From contig NZ_CP059186.1 of the NCBI RefSeq assembly GCF_014251335.1, positions 498,289 through 562,288 on the forward strand: DNA of 64,000 nt. Reading direction: 5' to 3'. Under the pieces are notes generated by a model. It was not told where the DNA came from, ran no database searches, and worked only from the letters and a program-made list of their open reading frames with translations. Positions 1-9,169 of the stretch are shown piece by piece. The DNA is from Blattabacterium cuenoti. GTDB lineage: Bacteria > Bacteroidota > Bacteroidia > Flavobacteriales > Blattabacteriaceae. Numbering within the stretch: the first letter of the stretch is position 1; every line of letters starts with the position of its first letter. The translations under genes were made by a program, and so were the position numbers.

Positions 1-70
1 TTGCTTGATTAGGACATTCGGGTTCACAAGCCCCACAATTTATACATTTTTCTGTAATTTTTATGGACAT
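1..70 (-). CDS. 4Fe-4S dicluster ferredoxin, N-terminal part (cut by window edge)
   Basis: The first 23 residues of a small ferredoxin read leftward from an ATG at 68-70 and run off the window. They contain MSIKITEKC followed by a CxxCxxCxxxCP cluster ligand pattern (CINCGACEPECP), the classic 4Fe-4S binding motif of bacterial 2[4Fe-4S] ferredoxins. Such proteins carry electrons in the cytoplasm. The gene is divergent from the acyl-CoA reductase gene, with 21 nt between the starts. This ferredoxin/acyl-CoA reductase pairing, often with serC nearby, recurs in Bacteroidetes as far as I know. The C-terminal half and second cluster cannot be seen. Confidence 0.9.
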   Translation of the reverse strand, partial: MSIKITEKCINCGACEPECPNQA

Positions 71-91
71 CGAATTTGAAAATTAAAAAAA

Positions 92-1132
92 ATGATTCAA
101 ACTTTTGATAATTTAGGACGTTTTCTTAGAGAAGTTAAGGATTTTTATGCACATGAAAAATGTTTATCAAAATATTCTAAAAAGTTTTTTCCTATTTTTC
201 AAAAAATTCTTCAAAAAATAACTATTGCAAACAACTGGTTTAGAATAGAGGATTTATTAATAACTTTTGATCAATGGGGAAAAATTCTTCAAAAAAAGAA
301 GTTAGAATATTGGATGAGCAAATACACTTTTATAAAAAAAAAACCTAAAAAAATTCTTGTTATTATGCCAGGAAATGTACCAATGGTAGGGTTTCATGAT
401 TTTTTATGCGTTATTTTATCAGGACATAAGATCATAATTAAATTATCTGAAGAAGATAATTTACTCCTTCCGTTTTTATGTGAAATAATAATAAATGATA
501 AACCTTCATTAAAAAATAAAATAAAATTTACAAATAACATCTTTCATGAAAAATTTGATTATGTAATAGCTACTGGGAACAATAACACAGCCCGTTATTT
601 TGAATATTATTTTAGAAAACAACCTCTTTTACTGAGAAAAAATAGAACTTCCGTAGCAGTGTTACAAGGAACTGAAACAGAAGAGGAATTAATTTCTTTA
701 AATAGAGATATGTTAACTTATTCAGGAAGGGGGTGTAGAAATGTAGGAAAAATATTTGTACCTCATAATTACGATGTTCATTTAATTTTAAAAAAATCAT
801 TTATATCCGAATATATTACAAAAAATTATAAGTATACAGATAACTATAAATATTACCTATCTGTTTATACTATGGATAAAGTTCATTTTAAAAAAAATCA
901 TTTTGTTCTTTTCAAAGAAGAAAAAAATTATCATAGTCCAATATCTGTAGTTTATTATGAATTTTATAATAATTTAAATGAATTGAAAAAAACAATTTTA
1001 GAAAATAATAACCATGTGCAATGTGTAGTATCTAAAAATTTTTTAGAAGAAGAAATCCTTTTCGGAAAAACACAGTATCCAAAACTAGAAGACTTTGCGG
1101 ACAAAATCGATACAATTCAATTTTTGAATTAA
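92..1132 (+). CDS. LuxC-type acyl-CoA reductase family protein
   Basis: A 346-residue cytoplasmic protein of the acyl-CoA reductase (LuxC, PF05893) type, a relative of aldehyde dehydrogenases. Visible signatures are the MPGNVPMVGFHDF segment at residues 92-104 and GRGCRNVG at 212-219, where Cys215 is the expected acyl-accepting nucleophile. No lux genes accompany it, so light production is not implied. Bacteroidetes carry a stand-alone copy next to a ferredoxin, as here, but the physiological substrate is unknown to me. The gene ends in a hairpin shared with convergent ribD (4-nt overlap). Family assignment is firm; function is not. Confidence 0.8.
   Translation: MIQTFDNLGRFLREVKDFYAHEKCLSKYSKKFFPIFQKILQKITIANNWFRIEDLLITFDQWGKILQKKKLEYWMSKYTFIKKKPKKILVIMPGNVPMVGFHDFLCVILSGHKIIIKLSEEDNLLLPFLCEIIINDKPSLKNKIKFTNNIFHEKFDYVIATGNNNTARYFEYYFRKQPLLLRKNRTSVAVLQGTETEEELISLNRDMLTYSGRGCRNVGKIFVPHNYDVHLILKKSFISEYITKNYKYTDNYKYYLSVYTMDKVHFKKNHFVLFKEEKNYHSPISVVYYEFYNNLNELKKTILENNNHVQCVVSKNFLEEEILFGKTQYPKLEDFADKIDTIQFLN
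1114..1130. terminator. Possible bidirectional hairpin between convergent genes
   Basis: AATTCAA (1114-1120) and TTGAATT (1124-1130) form a perfect 7-bp stem with a 3-nt TTT loop. It sits exactly where the rightward acyl-CoA reductase gene and leftward ribD end. The stem is all A-T except one G-C pair and is followed by A/T-rich DNA without a clean T tract, so termination is an inference from position. Confidence 0.35.
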
Positions 1133-2157
1133 TAATTTAATTTAATAATCAGTTGATCTTTATTTAAATTCATTTTTTTCGATATTATTCCTTTTATTTC
1201 AGGCGCTTTTAGTCCACTTTTTAATACTTCCTTGCATATAAAAATACGACATTCATCCCAAATATTTTCTTGTATAAAATTTTCTAAAGTTTTTTTTCCT
1301 CCTTCTACTATTAGAGATAATATTTTTTTTTTGTGTAAAAAATTTAATATTTGATTTATTATTTTTTTTTCAAAAGAAATTTGAATATATTCGATATTCT
1401 CTTGATTTTCTTTTTTTTTTTCCGTAAAAACAATAGTTTTTTGAGATCCATCTAAAATAAAATAAGAATCAGAAATGCTTAATTTTTTATCAACAAAAAT
1501 TCTAACAGGATTCTGTCCGAACCATTTTCTAACATTTAACTTTGGATTATCGTTCAATACAGTTTTTCTTCCTACTAAAATTCCATCCTCTTCAGATCTC
1601 CATTTATGATTTAGTTGTCTAGCATGTATTCCACTAATCCAATTGTTTTTTCTATTTTCTGAATATATAAACCCATCATCACTTTGTGCCCATTTTAAAA
1701 TGATATAAGGACGATTTTTTTCATAAAAAGTAAAAAAACGTTTATTTAAAATTTTACATTGATCCATTAAAACGTTTTCTATAACTTCAATTCCATATTT
1801 TTTTAATTTTTTTATTCCTAATCCTTTTACTTTATCACAAGGATCTTGTATTCCTACTACGACTCTTGGAATATTTTTTTCAATGATCAAATCAACACAA
1901 GGAGGAGTCTCTCCAAAATGAACACATGGTTCCAATGTTACATATAAAGTACAATTAAAAAACAAGTATTCATCTTTTATATTATTAATAGCTAAGAATT
2001 CAGCATGATACATTTCCTTTTTATAATGCCATCCTTCTGATAAAACAATCCCATTCCTCTCTATTACGCATCCAACCATAGGATTTGGAGATGTAAGTCC
2101 TAATCCATATTTAGCTAATTGAATAGCTCTTTTCATAAAAATTTCCTTGTATTTCAT
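1129..2157 (-). CDS. ribD: Bifunctional riboflavin biosynthesis deaminase/reductase RibD
   Basis: A 342-residue two-domain enzyme for the second and third steps of riboflavin synthesis: deamination of the pyrimidine made from GTP, then NADPH reduction of its ribosyl chain. The N-terminal cytidine-deaminase-like domain (residues 1-145) shows PNPMVG (24-29), the zinc ligand and proton shuttle HAE (51-53) and the PCx8C ligand pair (Cys78, Cys87). The C-terminal reductase domain begins near residue 150 with RPYIILKWAQSDDG. Length is typical. It lies 5 nt after aroE on the same strand, so the two are probably cotranscribed. Confidence 0.95.
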   Translation of the reverse strand: MKYKEIFMKRAIQLAKYGLGLTSPNPMVGCVIERNGIVLSEGWHYKKEMYHAEFLAINNIKDEYLFFNCTLYVTLEPCVHFGETPPCVDLIIEKNIPRVVVGIQDPCDKVKGLGIKKLKKYGIEVIENVLMDQCKILNKRFFTFYEKNRPYIILKWAQSDDGFIYSENRKNNWISGIHARQLNHKWRSEEDGILVGRKTVLNDNPKLNVRKWFGQNPVRIFVDKKLSISDSYFILDGSQKTIVFTEKKKENQENIEYIQISFEKKIINQILNFLHKKKILSLIVEGGKKTLENFIQENIWDECRIFICKEVLKSGLKAPEIKGIISKKMNLNKDQLIIKLNY

Positions 2158-2162
2158 GAATT

Positions 2163-2930
2163 TTATATTTCTTTTTCATTTTTCCAAATTTTCCAAGATT
2201 CCTCAGCTTGAATATATAACATTTCTAATCCATTTTTGATTAAAGCCCCTTTATTTTCTGCCTTTTTTAAGAATAAACTTTTATTAGGATTGTAAACTAA
2301 GTCATAAAAATAATGTTCTGAAGAAACATATTGATAAGGCAAATGTGGACATAAATTGATATCAGGATGTGTTCCTACAGGAGTAGAATTAATGATGATT
2401 TTATATTCTTTCAATAAACTTTGATTTATATCTTCATAAACTAAAAAACCTGTATTCTTTTTTCTAGAAACATATTGATATGGGATTTCTAATTTTTTTA
2501 AAACAAATGAAATCGTTTTAGATACTCCTCCAGTTCCTAAAACCAATGCTTTTAAATTATTTTTATTTATAAATCGATTCAAATCTTTTTTAAAAGAATA
2601 CTCAAAACCCAATACATCTGTGTTAAATCCCATTCTACATTTATTATTAATTTTTATAACATTCACAGATCCAATAGATTTTGCTTCAGGCGTAATTTTG
2701 GTTAAAAAAGGAATAATAGTCGTTTTATAAGGTATAGTTACATTACATCCTTTTAAATAAGGATTTTGAAATATAAACGACACATTTTCTATTTTTGGAA
2801 TATCAAAAATTTCATAATCAACATGTAAAATAGATTCTTTTTTGAATTTTTCTAAAAAAAAATTCCTAGAAAAAGAATATTTTATATTTTTTCCTATTAA
2901 ACCATAGATTCTTGTTTTTTCATTTATCAT
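2163..2930 (-). CDS. aroE: Shikimate dehydrogenase
   Basis: This 255-residue enzyme reduces 3-dehydroshikimate to shikimate with NADPH in the chorismate pathway to aromatic amino acids and menaquinone. The shikimate-binding serines lie in YSFSRNFF (Ser19, Ser21). NVTIPYK (63-69) carries the catalytic Lys69, FNTD ends at the paired Asp105, and LGTGGVS (131-137) is the nucleotide-binding loop. The C-terminal GLEMLYIQAEESW helix is also typical. It is slightly shorter than the roughly 270 residues of E. coli AroE, with no motif lost. It sits between rpsU and ribD in a leftward group. Confidence 0.94.
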   Translation of the reverse strand: MINEKTRIYGLIGKNIKYSFSRNFFLEKFKKESILHVDYEIFDIPKIENVSFIFQNPYLKGCNVTIPYKTTIIPFLTKITPEAKSIGSVNVIKINNKCRMGFNTDVLGFEYSFKKDLNRFINKNNLKALVLGTGGVSKTISFVLKKLEIPYQYVSRKKNTGFLVYEDINQSLLKEYKIIINSTPVGTHPDINLCPHLPYQYVSSEHYFYDLVYNPNKSLFLKKAENKGALIKNGLEMLYIQAEESWKIWKNEKEI

Positions 2931-2948
2931 ACAAATAAAATATGAAGT

Positions 2949-3146
2949 CTATTCTTCTTTTTTCAATTTCATACGTTCTCTATATTTTGCTCTTAATATT
3001 TCATTTCTTCTTCCTTCAGAAGGTTTTATATATTGTTGTTTTTCTCTAAACTCTTTTAAAATACGAGTTTTATCAAATTTTTTTTTACATTTTTTCAAAG
3101 CTTTGTCAATTGATTCTCCTTCTCTAACAGTGGTAATTAAAATCAT
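2949..3146 (-). CDS. rpsU: 30S ribosomal protein S21
   Basis: A 65-residue, very lysine- and arginine-rich protein matching S21 of Bacteroidetes: an N-terminal VREGESIDKALKK segment, then KFDKTRILKEFREKQQ and a basic helical tail. S21 joins the small subunit late and sits near the anti-Shine-Dalgarno region of 16S rRNA. It lies directly downstream of tRNA-Val on the same strand, with 21 nt between them, so both may come from the promoter upstream of the tRNA. The ATG at 3144-3146 is the only sensible start. Confidence 0.93.
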   Translation of the reverse strand: MILITTVREGESIDKALKKCKKKFDKTRILKEFREKQQYIKPSEGRRNEILRAKYRERMKLKKEE

Positions 3147-3167
3147 AAAAAAACTTAATAATTATTG

Positions 3168-3242
3168 TGGACATTATCGGATTTGAACCGATGACCTCTA
3201 CTCTGTCAAAGTAGTGCTCTAAACCTACTGAGCTAAATGTCC
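3168..3242 (-). tRNA. tRNA-Val (anticodon GAC)
   Basis: Read leftward from 3242 the cloverleaf is complete: acceptor GGACATT/AATGTCC, D stem GCTC/GAGC, anticodon stem CTACT/AGTAG around loop TTGACAG, and T arm with GGTTCAAATCC. The anticodon GAC decodes GUC and GUU. The discriminator base is A, and the CCA end is not fully encoded. Confidence 0.93.
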
Positions 3243-3253
3243 TTTAAAATCAA

Positions 3254-3261
3254 CAAAATTA
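3254..3261 (-). promoter_or_regulatory. -7 element upstream of tRNA-Val
   Basis: On the minus strand this reads TAATTTTG, matching the Bacteroidetes -7 consensus TAnnTTTG. It ends 11 nt before the mature tRNA 5' end. No TTTG -33 box is visible at normal spacing. The same arrangement precedes the other two tRNAs in the window, which supports it. Confidence 0.45.
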
Positions 3262-3303
3262 AGTATTTTTTGATATATAACGGATTATAATTTACTTTTA
3301 TTT

Positions 3304-5376
3304 ATGTCCTGCAATATTCTAAAAAAATCTATAAAATATTTAAAAGGATTAAGTTTAAAAAAAACTTACTTATTTAATACTGAATTAAACCTCTATACAT
3401 ACGAAGATTTACTTTCTTTTTATCCTAAAGGATATATTCATTTATCTACATTAAAAAACATATCAGAATTGTCAAATAATAATCATGATTTTGTACAAAT
3501 ACTAGGTAAAATCACTAAACTTGAAGAAATAAACTATAAAAGTAAAAAAGGAAAAATGTTAATAGGGCACCTGGAAGATGATACAGGTTCTATTGAGTTA
3601 GTTTGGTTTCAAAAAAATAATTTTATAAAAAATATAAAAAAAAATATTACAGTAATAGTTTCTGGAAAAATTAAATATTTTCAAAAAAAAATTCAAATCA
3701 TTCATCCAAATATTAAAGAATTCTCTTCTTCAGTAGAGAATTCTTCTATATATCCTATATATCCTATTCCTAAAATTTTAAAAGAAAAAGGAATAAATAA
3801 TTTTTTTATGATCAATTTATTACAAAATATCATAAAAGAATTAAAAAATAACATAAATGAGTTTTTTTTTCAAGATTTTATTAATAAAAAACTAATGTCG
3901 AGAAAAAAAGCCCTAATTCAAATTCATTTTCCAGAATCTTTAGATTCTTTATTACAAGCGCAATATTCTTTAAAATTTGAAGAGTTATTTATATTAAAAT
4001 TATTTTTTTTATATAAAAAAAAAATAGCATACAGTTTTCCTTTTACGAAATTAGGTAAGAATTTTTATAATTTTTACAAATATTTTCTTCCCTTTACACT
4101 AACAGGAGAACAAAAAAAAGTATTCAAAGAAATATGGAATGATTTGAAAAAACCCATTCAAATGAATCGGTTATTACAAGGAGAAGTAGGATGTGGAAAA
4201 ACTATCATAGCTATGTTATCAATGCTTGTGGCTTTAGATAACGGATTTCAATCTTGTTTGATGGCTCCTACTGAAGTTTTAGCTATACAGCATTATTATT
4301 CTATAAAGAAAATGTTTTCAAAAATTGGAATTAAAATAGCCTTATTGACAAGTTCTATTTCTAATTCTATACGAAAATCTCTCTATTATGAAATATTAAC
4401 AGGAAAAGTCTCTATTGTAATCGGAACACATTCTTTAATTCAAGAAAAAGTTCAATTTAGAAATCTTGGATTAGCAATAATAGATGAAGAACAACGTTTT
4501 GGAGTAGAACAAAGAGATAAAATTTGGAAAAAAGATGATAATATTCCTCATATTTTAATTATGACAGCTACACCTATTCCTAGAACTTTAGCAAAAATTA
4601 TTTACCATGATTTAAATATTTCTATTATAAAAGAATTGCCTTTAGGAAGAAAACCTATTAAAACTATTCATTTTTGGAATAAAAATAGAGATCAAGCTTT
4701 TAAAATTGTGAAAAATCAGATTTATATAGGTAGACAAGTTTATATTATATATCCCACCATAAATACTTCTTTAAAGTATAAAAATTTAATGAAAGGATAT
4801 CAGGAAATTAAAGAGAAATTTAAAAATTTGGAAAATAAAATTGGAATTTTACATGGTGAAATGAATTTTCAAGAAAAAAGTATACAAATTAACCGATTTT
4901 TACGTGGGGAAACTAGAATTCTAATAGCAACTACAGTTATAGAAGTAGGAGTAAACGTTCCCAATGCATCAGTTATTTTAATAGAAAATGCAGATTTTTT
5001 CGGATTATCTCAATTGCATCAATTAAGGGGAAGAGTAGGAAGAGGTATTCATCAAAGTTATTGCATTCTAATTACCGATCAGAAAATTAGTGTAGAAGGT
5101 GTTTTTAGAATCAAAAAAATGTGTGAAACAAATAAAGGATTAGAAATAGCTAAAGAAGATCTAAAATTACGTGGTGGTGGAGATTTAATAGGAACTAAAC
5201 AAAGTGGAAAAAATTATTTTCGTATTGTAAATCTTATCAAAGATCATAAGTTAATAAAAGAAGTATTTCCGATTGCTCAAATTTTTTTTCAAAAAAATCC
5301 TAATTTTTTTAAAAATACAAAAAATATTTTTTATGAATACTATAAAAATAAATGGGAAATTTATAAATATAAATGA
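3304..5376 (+). CDS. recG: ATP-dependent DNA helicase RecG
   Basis: A 690-residue superfamily 2 helicase that remodels stalled forks and Holliday junctions. The N-terminal wedge (OB-fold) domain includes the VQILGKITKLEEI region near residue 65. The motor carries Walker A in GEVGCGKT (about 293-300), the Walker B/DExx box DEEQ (about 394-397), and helicase motif TATPIPRT. The C-terminal helicase lobe has TTVIEVGVNVPNA and QLRGRVGRG. Length is normal. Its stop overlaps the next helicase gene by 4 nt (ATGA), so the two are translationally coupled. Fork repair is often trimmed in endosymbionts, so its retention is notable. Confidence 0.96.
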   Translation: MSCNILKKSIKYLKGLSLKKTYLFNTELNLYTYEDLLSFYPKGYIHLSTLKNISELSNNNHDFVQILGKITKLEEINYKSKKGKMLIGHLEDDTGSIELVWFQKNNFIKNIKKNITVIVSGKIKYFQKKIQIIHPNIKEFSSSVENSSIYPIYPIPKILKEKGINNFFMINLLQNIIKELKNNINEFFFQDFINKKLMSRKKALIQIHFPESLDSLLQAQYSLKFEELFILKLFFLYKKKIAYSFPFTKLGKNFYNFYKYFLPFTLTGEQKKVFKEIWNDLKKPIQMNRLLQGEVGCGKTIIAMLSMLVALDNGFQSCLMAPTEVLAIQHYYSIKKMFSKIGIKIALLTSSISNSIRKSLYYEILTGKVSIVIGTHSLIQEKVQFRNLGLAIIDEEQRFGVEQRDKIWKKDDNIPHILIMTATPIPRTLAKIIYHDLNISIIKELPLGRKPIKTIHFWNKNRDQAFKIVKNQIYIGRQVYIIYPTINTSLKYKNLMKGYQEIKEKFKNLENKIGILHGEMNFQEKSIQINRFLRGETRILIATTVIEVGVNVPNASVILIENADFFGLSQLHQLRGRVGRGIHQSYCILITDQKISVEGVFRIKKMCETNKGLEIAKEDLKLRGGGDLIGTKQSGKNYFRIVNLIKDHKLIKEVFPIAQIFFQKNPNFFKNTKNIFYEYYKNKWEIYKYK

Positions 5377-7517
5377 GTAAATACATGAATTCACTTAATA
5401 GTTATCAACGTAAAATCATAGAAACTATTAATGGTCCTATACTAGTTCTTGCTGGAGCGGGATCAGGAAAAACTCGTGTTATTACACACCGTATTGTTCA
5501 TATGATTCAAAATATAGGAATATCTTCTTCTGATATATTAGCTTTGACTTTTACTAAAAAAGCTGCTAAAGAAATGAAAAATCGTATTTCGAACATGATG
5601 ATGAATCATACAGATTTTTATCAAATAACTTTGGGGACTTTTCATTCTATATTTTCCAGTATTCTAAGAAAAGAATCTCATTGGTTAGGATTAAAATCAA
5701 ATTATACTATTTATGATCATAAAGATTCAGAAAATGTGATTAAACAAATATTAAAAGAAATAAACATAGATATATCCTTAAATTATAAAGAGATAAGAAG
5801 AAGAATTTCTGAATATAAAAATAATTTATACTTATATAATAAAAATAAAAAATCAGAATTTTTTACTAAAATCTATCAACATTATACAGAACGTTGTTTT
5901 CAAGCAAATGCATTAGATTTTGATGATATATTACTTTATACCAATCATTTATTTTTTTATTTTCCAAACGTTCTTAAAACGTATCAAAAAAAGTTTAAAT
6001 ATATATTAATTGATGAATATCAAGATACTAATTTATCTCAATACACTATCATAAAAAATTTAGTTTCTCTACACAAAAATCTTTTTGTAGTAGGAGATGA
6101 CGCTCAAAGTATTTATGCTTTTCGTGGGGCTAATATGTCAAATATATTGAATTTTCATCTTGATTATAATGATGCTAAAATTTTTCGACTAGAACAAAAT
6201 TATCGTTCTACTAACCATATAGTGCAAGCCTCTAACAGCATTATTTCTTTTAATAAAAATCAAATTTTTAAAAAAATATGGACAAATAATGAAAAAGGAG
6301 AAAAAATAAAAATATATCGTGCTGATTCTGAGAAAGAAGAAGCGCAATATATTGCTTCCTCTATCCTTTCAATAAAAAATAAAACAAACTTACGATACGA
6401 AAATTTCGCTATTCTTTACAGAACAAATATACAATCACATATTATAGAATGTTCACTAAAAAAAAAAAATATTCCATATCATATATATGGATCTATTTCG
6501 TTTGAAAAACGAAAAAAAATTAGAGATTTTCTAGCTTATCTTAGAGTTATTGTGAATCCAAATGATGAAGAATCTTTATTGCGCATTATAAAAAAAAAAA
6601 ACCAAAGAATCGTAAAGAACATATTAAGTTTATCTAAAAAAAAAGCAACTACAGTCTATAATATAATAAAAAATATTGAAAATTATCAATATTTATTAAA
6701 AATAAGTAATAAAACAAAGAATAACTTTATAAGTTTAATTTTTACAATAGAAAAATTACGTATAGATCAAAATAATGCATATATAATAGCAAAAAATGTA
6801 ATCAATATTTTGTTAAAAGAAAACTCTTATAATTATAATAAGAATGAAGATTTACAATACATACTTGATAATATATTTCAATATGTTCAAGAACAAAGAA
6901 AATTAAAAAATAATGGAGATACGAGTTTGCTTGGTTTTTTACAATGTTTTTATTTGGAAATAGATGAAGATATCAATCATAAAAAAAATGAAAAAGATAA
7001 AGTTTCATTAATGACAGTTCATTTATCCAAAGGGTTAGAATTTTCCATTGTTTTTATCGTAGGATTAGAAGAGAATTTGTTTCCATCAAAATCCAGTTTT
7101 GAGAATCGGCTCAAAATAGAGGAAGAACGTCGTTTATTTTATGTTGCCTTGACACGAGCTAAAAAAAAAGCAGTTCTCACTTATGCAAAATATAGATTCA
7201 TATGGGGGAAAAAAAAAAAAAATATTCCTAGTCGTTTTATTCACGAACTTAATCAAAATTTTATTGATATAGAAAATCATAAACATATATCAGAAAAAGA
7301 AAAAATTAATTACTTGAATCATTTTAATGATGAACATGAATATAAAAATTCTAAATATTTAGAAATTCAAAAAGGAGTAAAAGTTTTTCACAAAAATTTT
7401 GGAGTAGGAACTATTGTTGAATTACAAAATAAAAATCAAATAGCTTTAATAAAATTTCAAAAATCGGGAGAAAAAAGAATTTTATTAAAATTAGATAAAC
7501 TTGTTATTTATTCATAA
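5373..7517 (+). CDS. UvrD/PcrA-family superfamily 1 DNA helicase
   Basis: This 714-residue 3'-5' helicase has Walker A AGAGSGKT at 27-34, DEYQDT starting at residue 214, GDDAQSIYAFRGA, QNYRS, and the C-terminal VSLMTVHLSKGLEF and YVALTRAKKK motifs. These place it with UvrD/PcrA rather than RecB or Rep-only relatives, though I cannot separate UvrD from PcrA by eye. It likely acts in nucleotide-excision and mismatch repair and in clearing proteins from DNA. It overlaps recG by 4 nt. The C-terminal coding region contains a run of 14 A at 7209-7222, and another of 12 A lies at 6590-6601. Confidence 0.92.
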   Translation: MSKYMNSLNSYQRKIIETINGPILVLAGAGSGKTRVITHRIVHMIQNIGISSSDILALTFTKKAAKEMKNRISNMMMNHTDFYQITLGTFHSIFSSILRKESHWLGLKSNYTIYDHKDSENVIKQILKEINIDISLNYKEIRRRISEYKNNLYLYNKNKKSEFFTKIYQHYTERCFQANALDFDDILLYTNHLFFYFPNVLKTYQKKFKYILIDEYQDTNLSQYTIIKNLVSLHKNLFVVGDDAQSIYAFRGANMSNILNFHLDYNDAKIFRLEQNYRSTNHIVQASNSIISFNKNQIFKKIWTNNEKGEKIKIYRADSEKEEAQYIASSILSIKNKTNLRYENFAILYRTNIQSHIIECSLKKKNIPYHIYGSISFEKRKKIRDFLAYLRVIVNPNDEESLLRIIKKKNQRIVKNILSLSKKKATTVYNIIKNIENYQYLLKISNKTKNNFISLIFTIEKLRIDQNNAYIIAKNVINILLKENSYNYNKNEDLQYILDNIFQYVQEQRKLKNNGDTSLLGFLQCFYLEIDEDINHKKNEKDKVSLMTVHLSKGLEFSIVFIVGLEENLFPSKSSFENRLKIEEERRLFYVALTRAKKKAVLTYAKYRFIWGKKKKNIPSRFIHELNQNFIDIENHKHISEKEKINYLNHFNDEHEYKNSKYLEIQKGVKVFHKNFGVGTIVELQNKNQIALIKFQKSGEKRILLKLDKLVIYS
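7209..7222 (+). repeat. 14-nt poly(A) tract inside the UvrD/PcrA-type gene
   Basis: An uninterrupted run of 14 A encodes four lysines in the sequence WGKKKKN. The reading frame is intact through it. Runs this long are known slippage sites for polymerases in AT-rich endosymbionts. Confidence 0.85.
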
Positions 7518-7526
7518 TAAAAATTT

Positions 7527-8534
7527 ATGGATGATTCAAAAAAAATTAAATTAAATTTTTTTTTTCAGAAAATAATTTGTTTTTTCGCGATTATTTTATT
7601 TTTCATAAAATTAATTACTTGGCATATTACTTCTTCACTTTCTATATTTAGTGATGCCATGGAAAGTTTAATTAATATTATTAGTGGTTTTATTGGATTA
7701 TGTAGTCTTTATATATCATCTTTACCTAAAGATCAAAATCATCCATACGGACATGGAAAAATAGAATTTATATCAACGGCTATAGAAGGTGTTTTAATTT
7801 CTATAGTAGGAATTACTATTTTTATAAATACTTTTATACGTATTAAATATAACATGCATGGAATTCTTTTATCGAGATTAGATTATGGTGTACTTTTGAT
7901 GTCATTCACTGGAATTATTAATTATTTTTTAGGATTTTTAGCTTGTAAAATAGGACATAAAAATGGAGCTTTAACGTTAATAGCTAGTGGGAAACATCTT
8001 CAAATAGATACCTATTCTACTTTTGGCATAGTTGTAGGCTTAATTTTGTTGAATATCACCAAATGTACATGGATAGATCCTATTATTTCTATTATTTTTT
8101 CATCCGCAATTTTGTATACAGGATTTAAATTATTGAGGAATGCTACAGCTGGAATTATGGATGAATCTGATAAAAAACTTTTAAAAAAGTTATCTTTTTA
8201 TCTTAACGAAAAAAGAGATGTACATTGGATAGATCTTCATCATTTAAAAATCATTAAATATGGTAGTGCATTACATATAGATTGTCATCTAACTGTTCCA
8301 TGGTTTTTTAATATAAAAGAAGCAAATCAAGAAGTAAAAAAGTTAACTCAACTAACTAAAAATGAATTTGGATCTAAAGTAGAACTATCGGTTCACGTAG
8401 AAGCTTGTTCTAATAATCACTGTATATTTTGTTTTAATCATTATTGTCAAGTAAGAAAAAAAATTTTTAAAAAAAAAATTCTTTGGACTTTAGATAAAAC
8501 ATCTTATTATAACAACAACAAAACTAAACCTTAA
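7527..8534 (+). CDS. Cation diffusion facilitator (CDF) family metal transporter
   Basis: A 335-residue inner-membrane protein of the CDF family, which exports Zn, Fe, Co or Mn in exchange for protons. The transport-site motif SDAMESLIN (42-50) follows the first membrane segment, HPYGHGKIE (72-80) is the conserved loop, and KHLQIDTYS (156-164) supplies the second metal site with His157 and Asp161. About six hydrophobic segments precede a cytoplasmic C-terminal domain containing His and Cys residues (EACSNNHCIFC). The metal cannot be told from sequence. It starts 9 nt after the helicase stop and may share its transcript. Confidence 0.9.
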   Translation: MDDSKKIKLNFFFQKIICFFAIILFFIKLITWHITSSLSIFSDAMESLINIISGFIGLCSLYISSLPKDQNHPYGHGKIEFISTAIEGVLISIVGITIFINTFIRIKYNMHGILLSRLDYGVLLMSFTGIINYFLGFLACKIGHKNGALTLIASGKHLQIDTYSTFGIVVGLILLNITKCTWIDPIISIIFSSAILYTGFKLLRNATAGIMDESDKKLLKKLSFYLNEKRDVHWIDLHHLKIIKYGSALHIDCHLTVPWFFNIKEANQEVKKLTQLTKNEFGSKVELSVHVEACSNNHCIFCFNHYCQVRKKIFKKKILWTLDKTSYYNNNKTKP

Positions 8535-8547
8535 ACAGATATTTATT

Positions 8548-9138
8548 ATGGAATACAACACTAATCGTTTCAAATTGGTGATCCCAGAATATGGGAGAAA
8601 TATTCATAAAATGATAGATTACGCCATACAAATAAAAAACAGAAAAAAAAGAAATCGTTGTGCATGGGGGATTATTAAATTAATGACGGTATCTATTCAT
8701 CCTAAATTTCACAAATCGATTCCTTATTTTCAACATAAATTATGGAATCAATTGTTTATCATGTCTAAATATCAATTAGATATTGACACTCCTTTTCCTA
8801 AACCAAATACAAAAGAAAACTACAAAATAAGTTTTTGTAGCAAAAAAGTAGTGTATCCTGAATATTTAACTAATTTTAGATATTATGGAAAAATAATAAG
8901 AAATATGATCCATGCAGCAATACGTTGTAAAGATACGCAAAAAAAGGAAGGGTTGTTTTATGCTATTGCTAATACAATGAAAAAAAATTATTTAAGATGG
9001 AATAAAAATATGGTGGAAGATGACGTCATATTTAAAGATTTAAAAAAACTTTCAAAAGGAAAAATATGTTTAATGAAAAATACAGATCCATTATTACAAT
9101 GTTCTCATATTTTAAAATGTAAGAAAAAAAATTACTAA
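8548..9138 (+). CDS. DUF4290 domain protein of unknown function
   Basis: A 196-residue soluble protein. It begins MEYNTNRFKLVIPEYGRNI, which I recognise as the start of the DUF4290 family, restricted as far as I know to Bacteroidetes. The family is usually encoded immediately before murA, as here (31 nt gap). No signal peptide, membrane segment or catalytic motif stands out; the protein is rich in Lys, His and aromatic residues. Its conservation beside murA in a reduced genome suggests a role linked to wall synthesis or growth, but that is inference only. Confidence 0.85.
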   Translation: MEYNTNRFKLVIPEYGRNIHKMIDYAIQIKNRKKRNRCAWGIIKLMTVSIHPKFHKSIPYFQHKLWNQLFIMSKYQLDIDTPFPKPNTKENYKISFCSKKVVYPEYLTNFRYYGKIIRNMIHAAIRCKDTQKKEGLFYAIANTMKKNYLRWNKNMVEDDVIFKDLKKLSKGKICLMKNTDPLLQCSHILKCKKKNY

Positions 9139-9169
9139 AAAATAGTAAAGTTAGTTTTAAATCATTATA

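Noticed and set aside
92-1132. Bioluminescence gene luxC
   Set aside because: No luxAB, luxD or luxE is present, and stand-alone LuxC-type reductases are common in Bacteroidetes.
3168-3242. Reading this tRNA as tRNA-Asp (GTC)
   Set aside because: GTC appears only on the plus strand. The gene runs on the minus strand, where the loop is TTGACAG and the anticodon GAC, giving valine.
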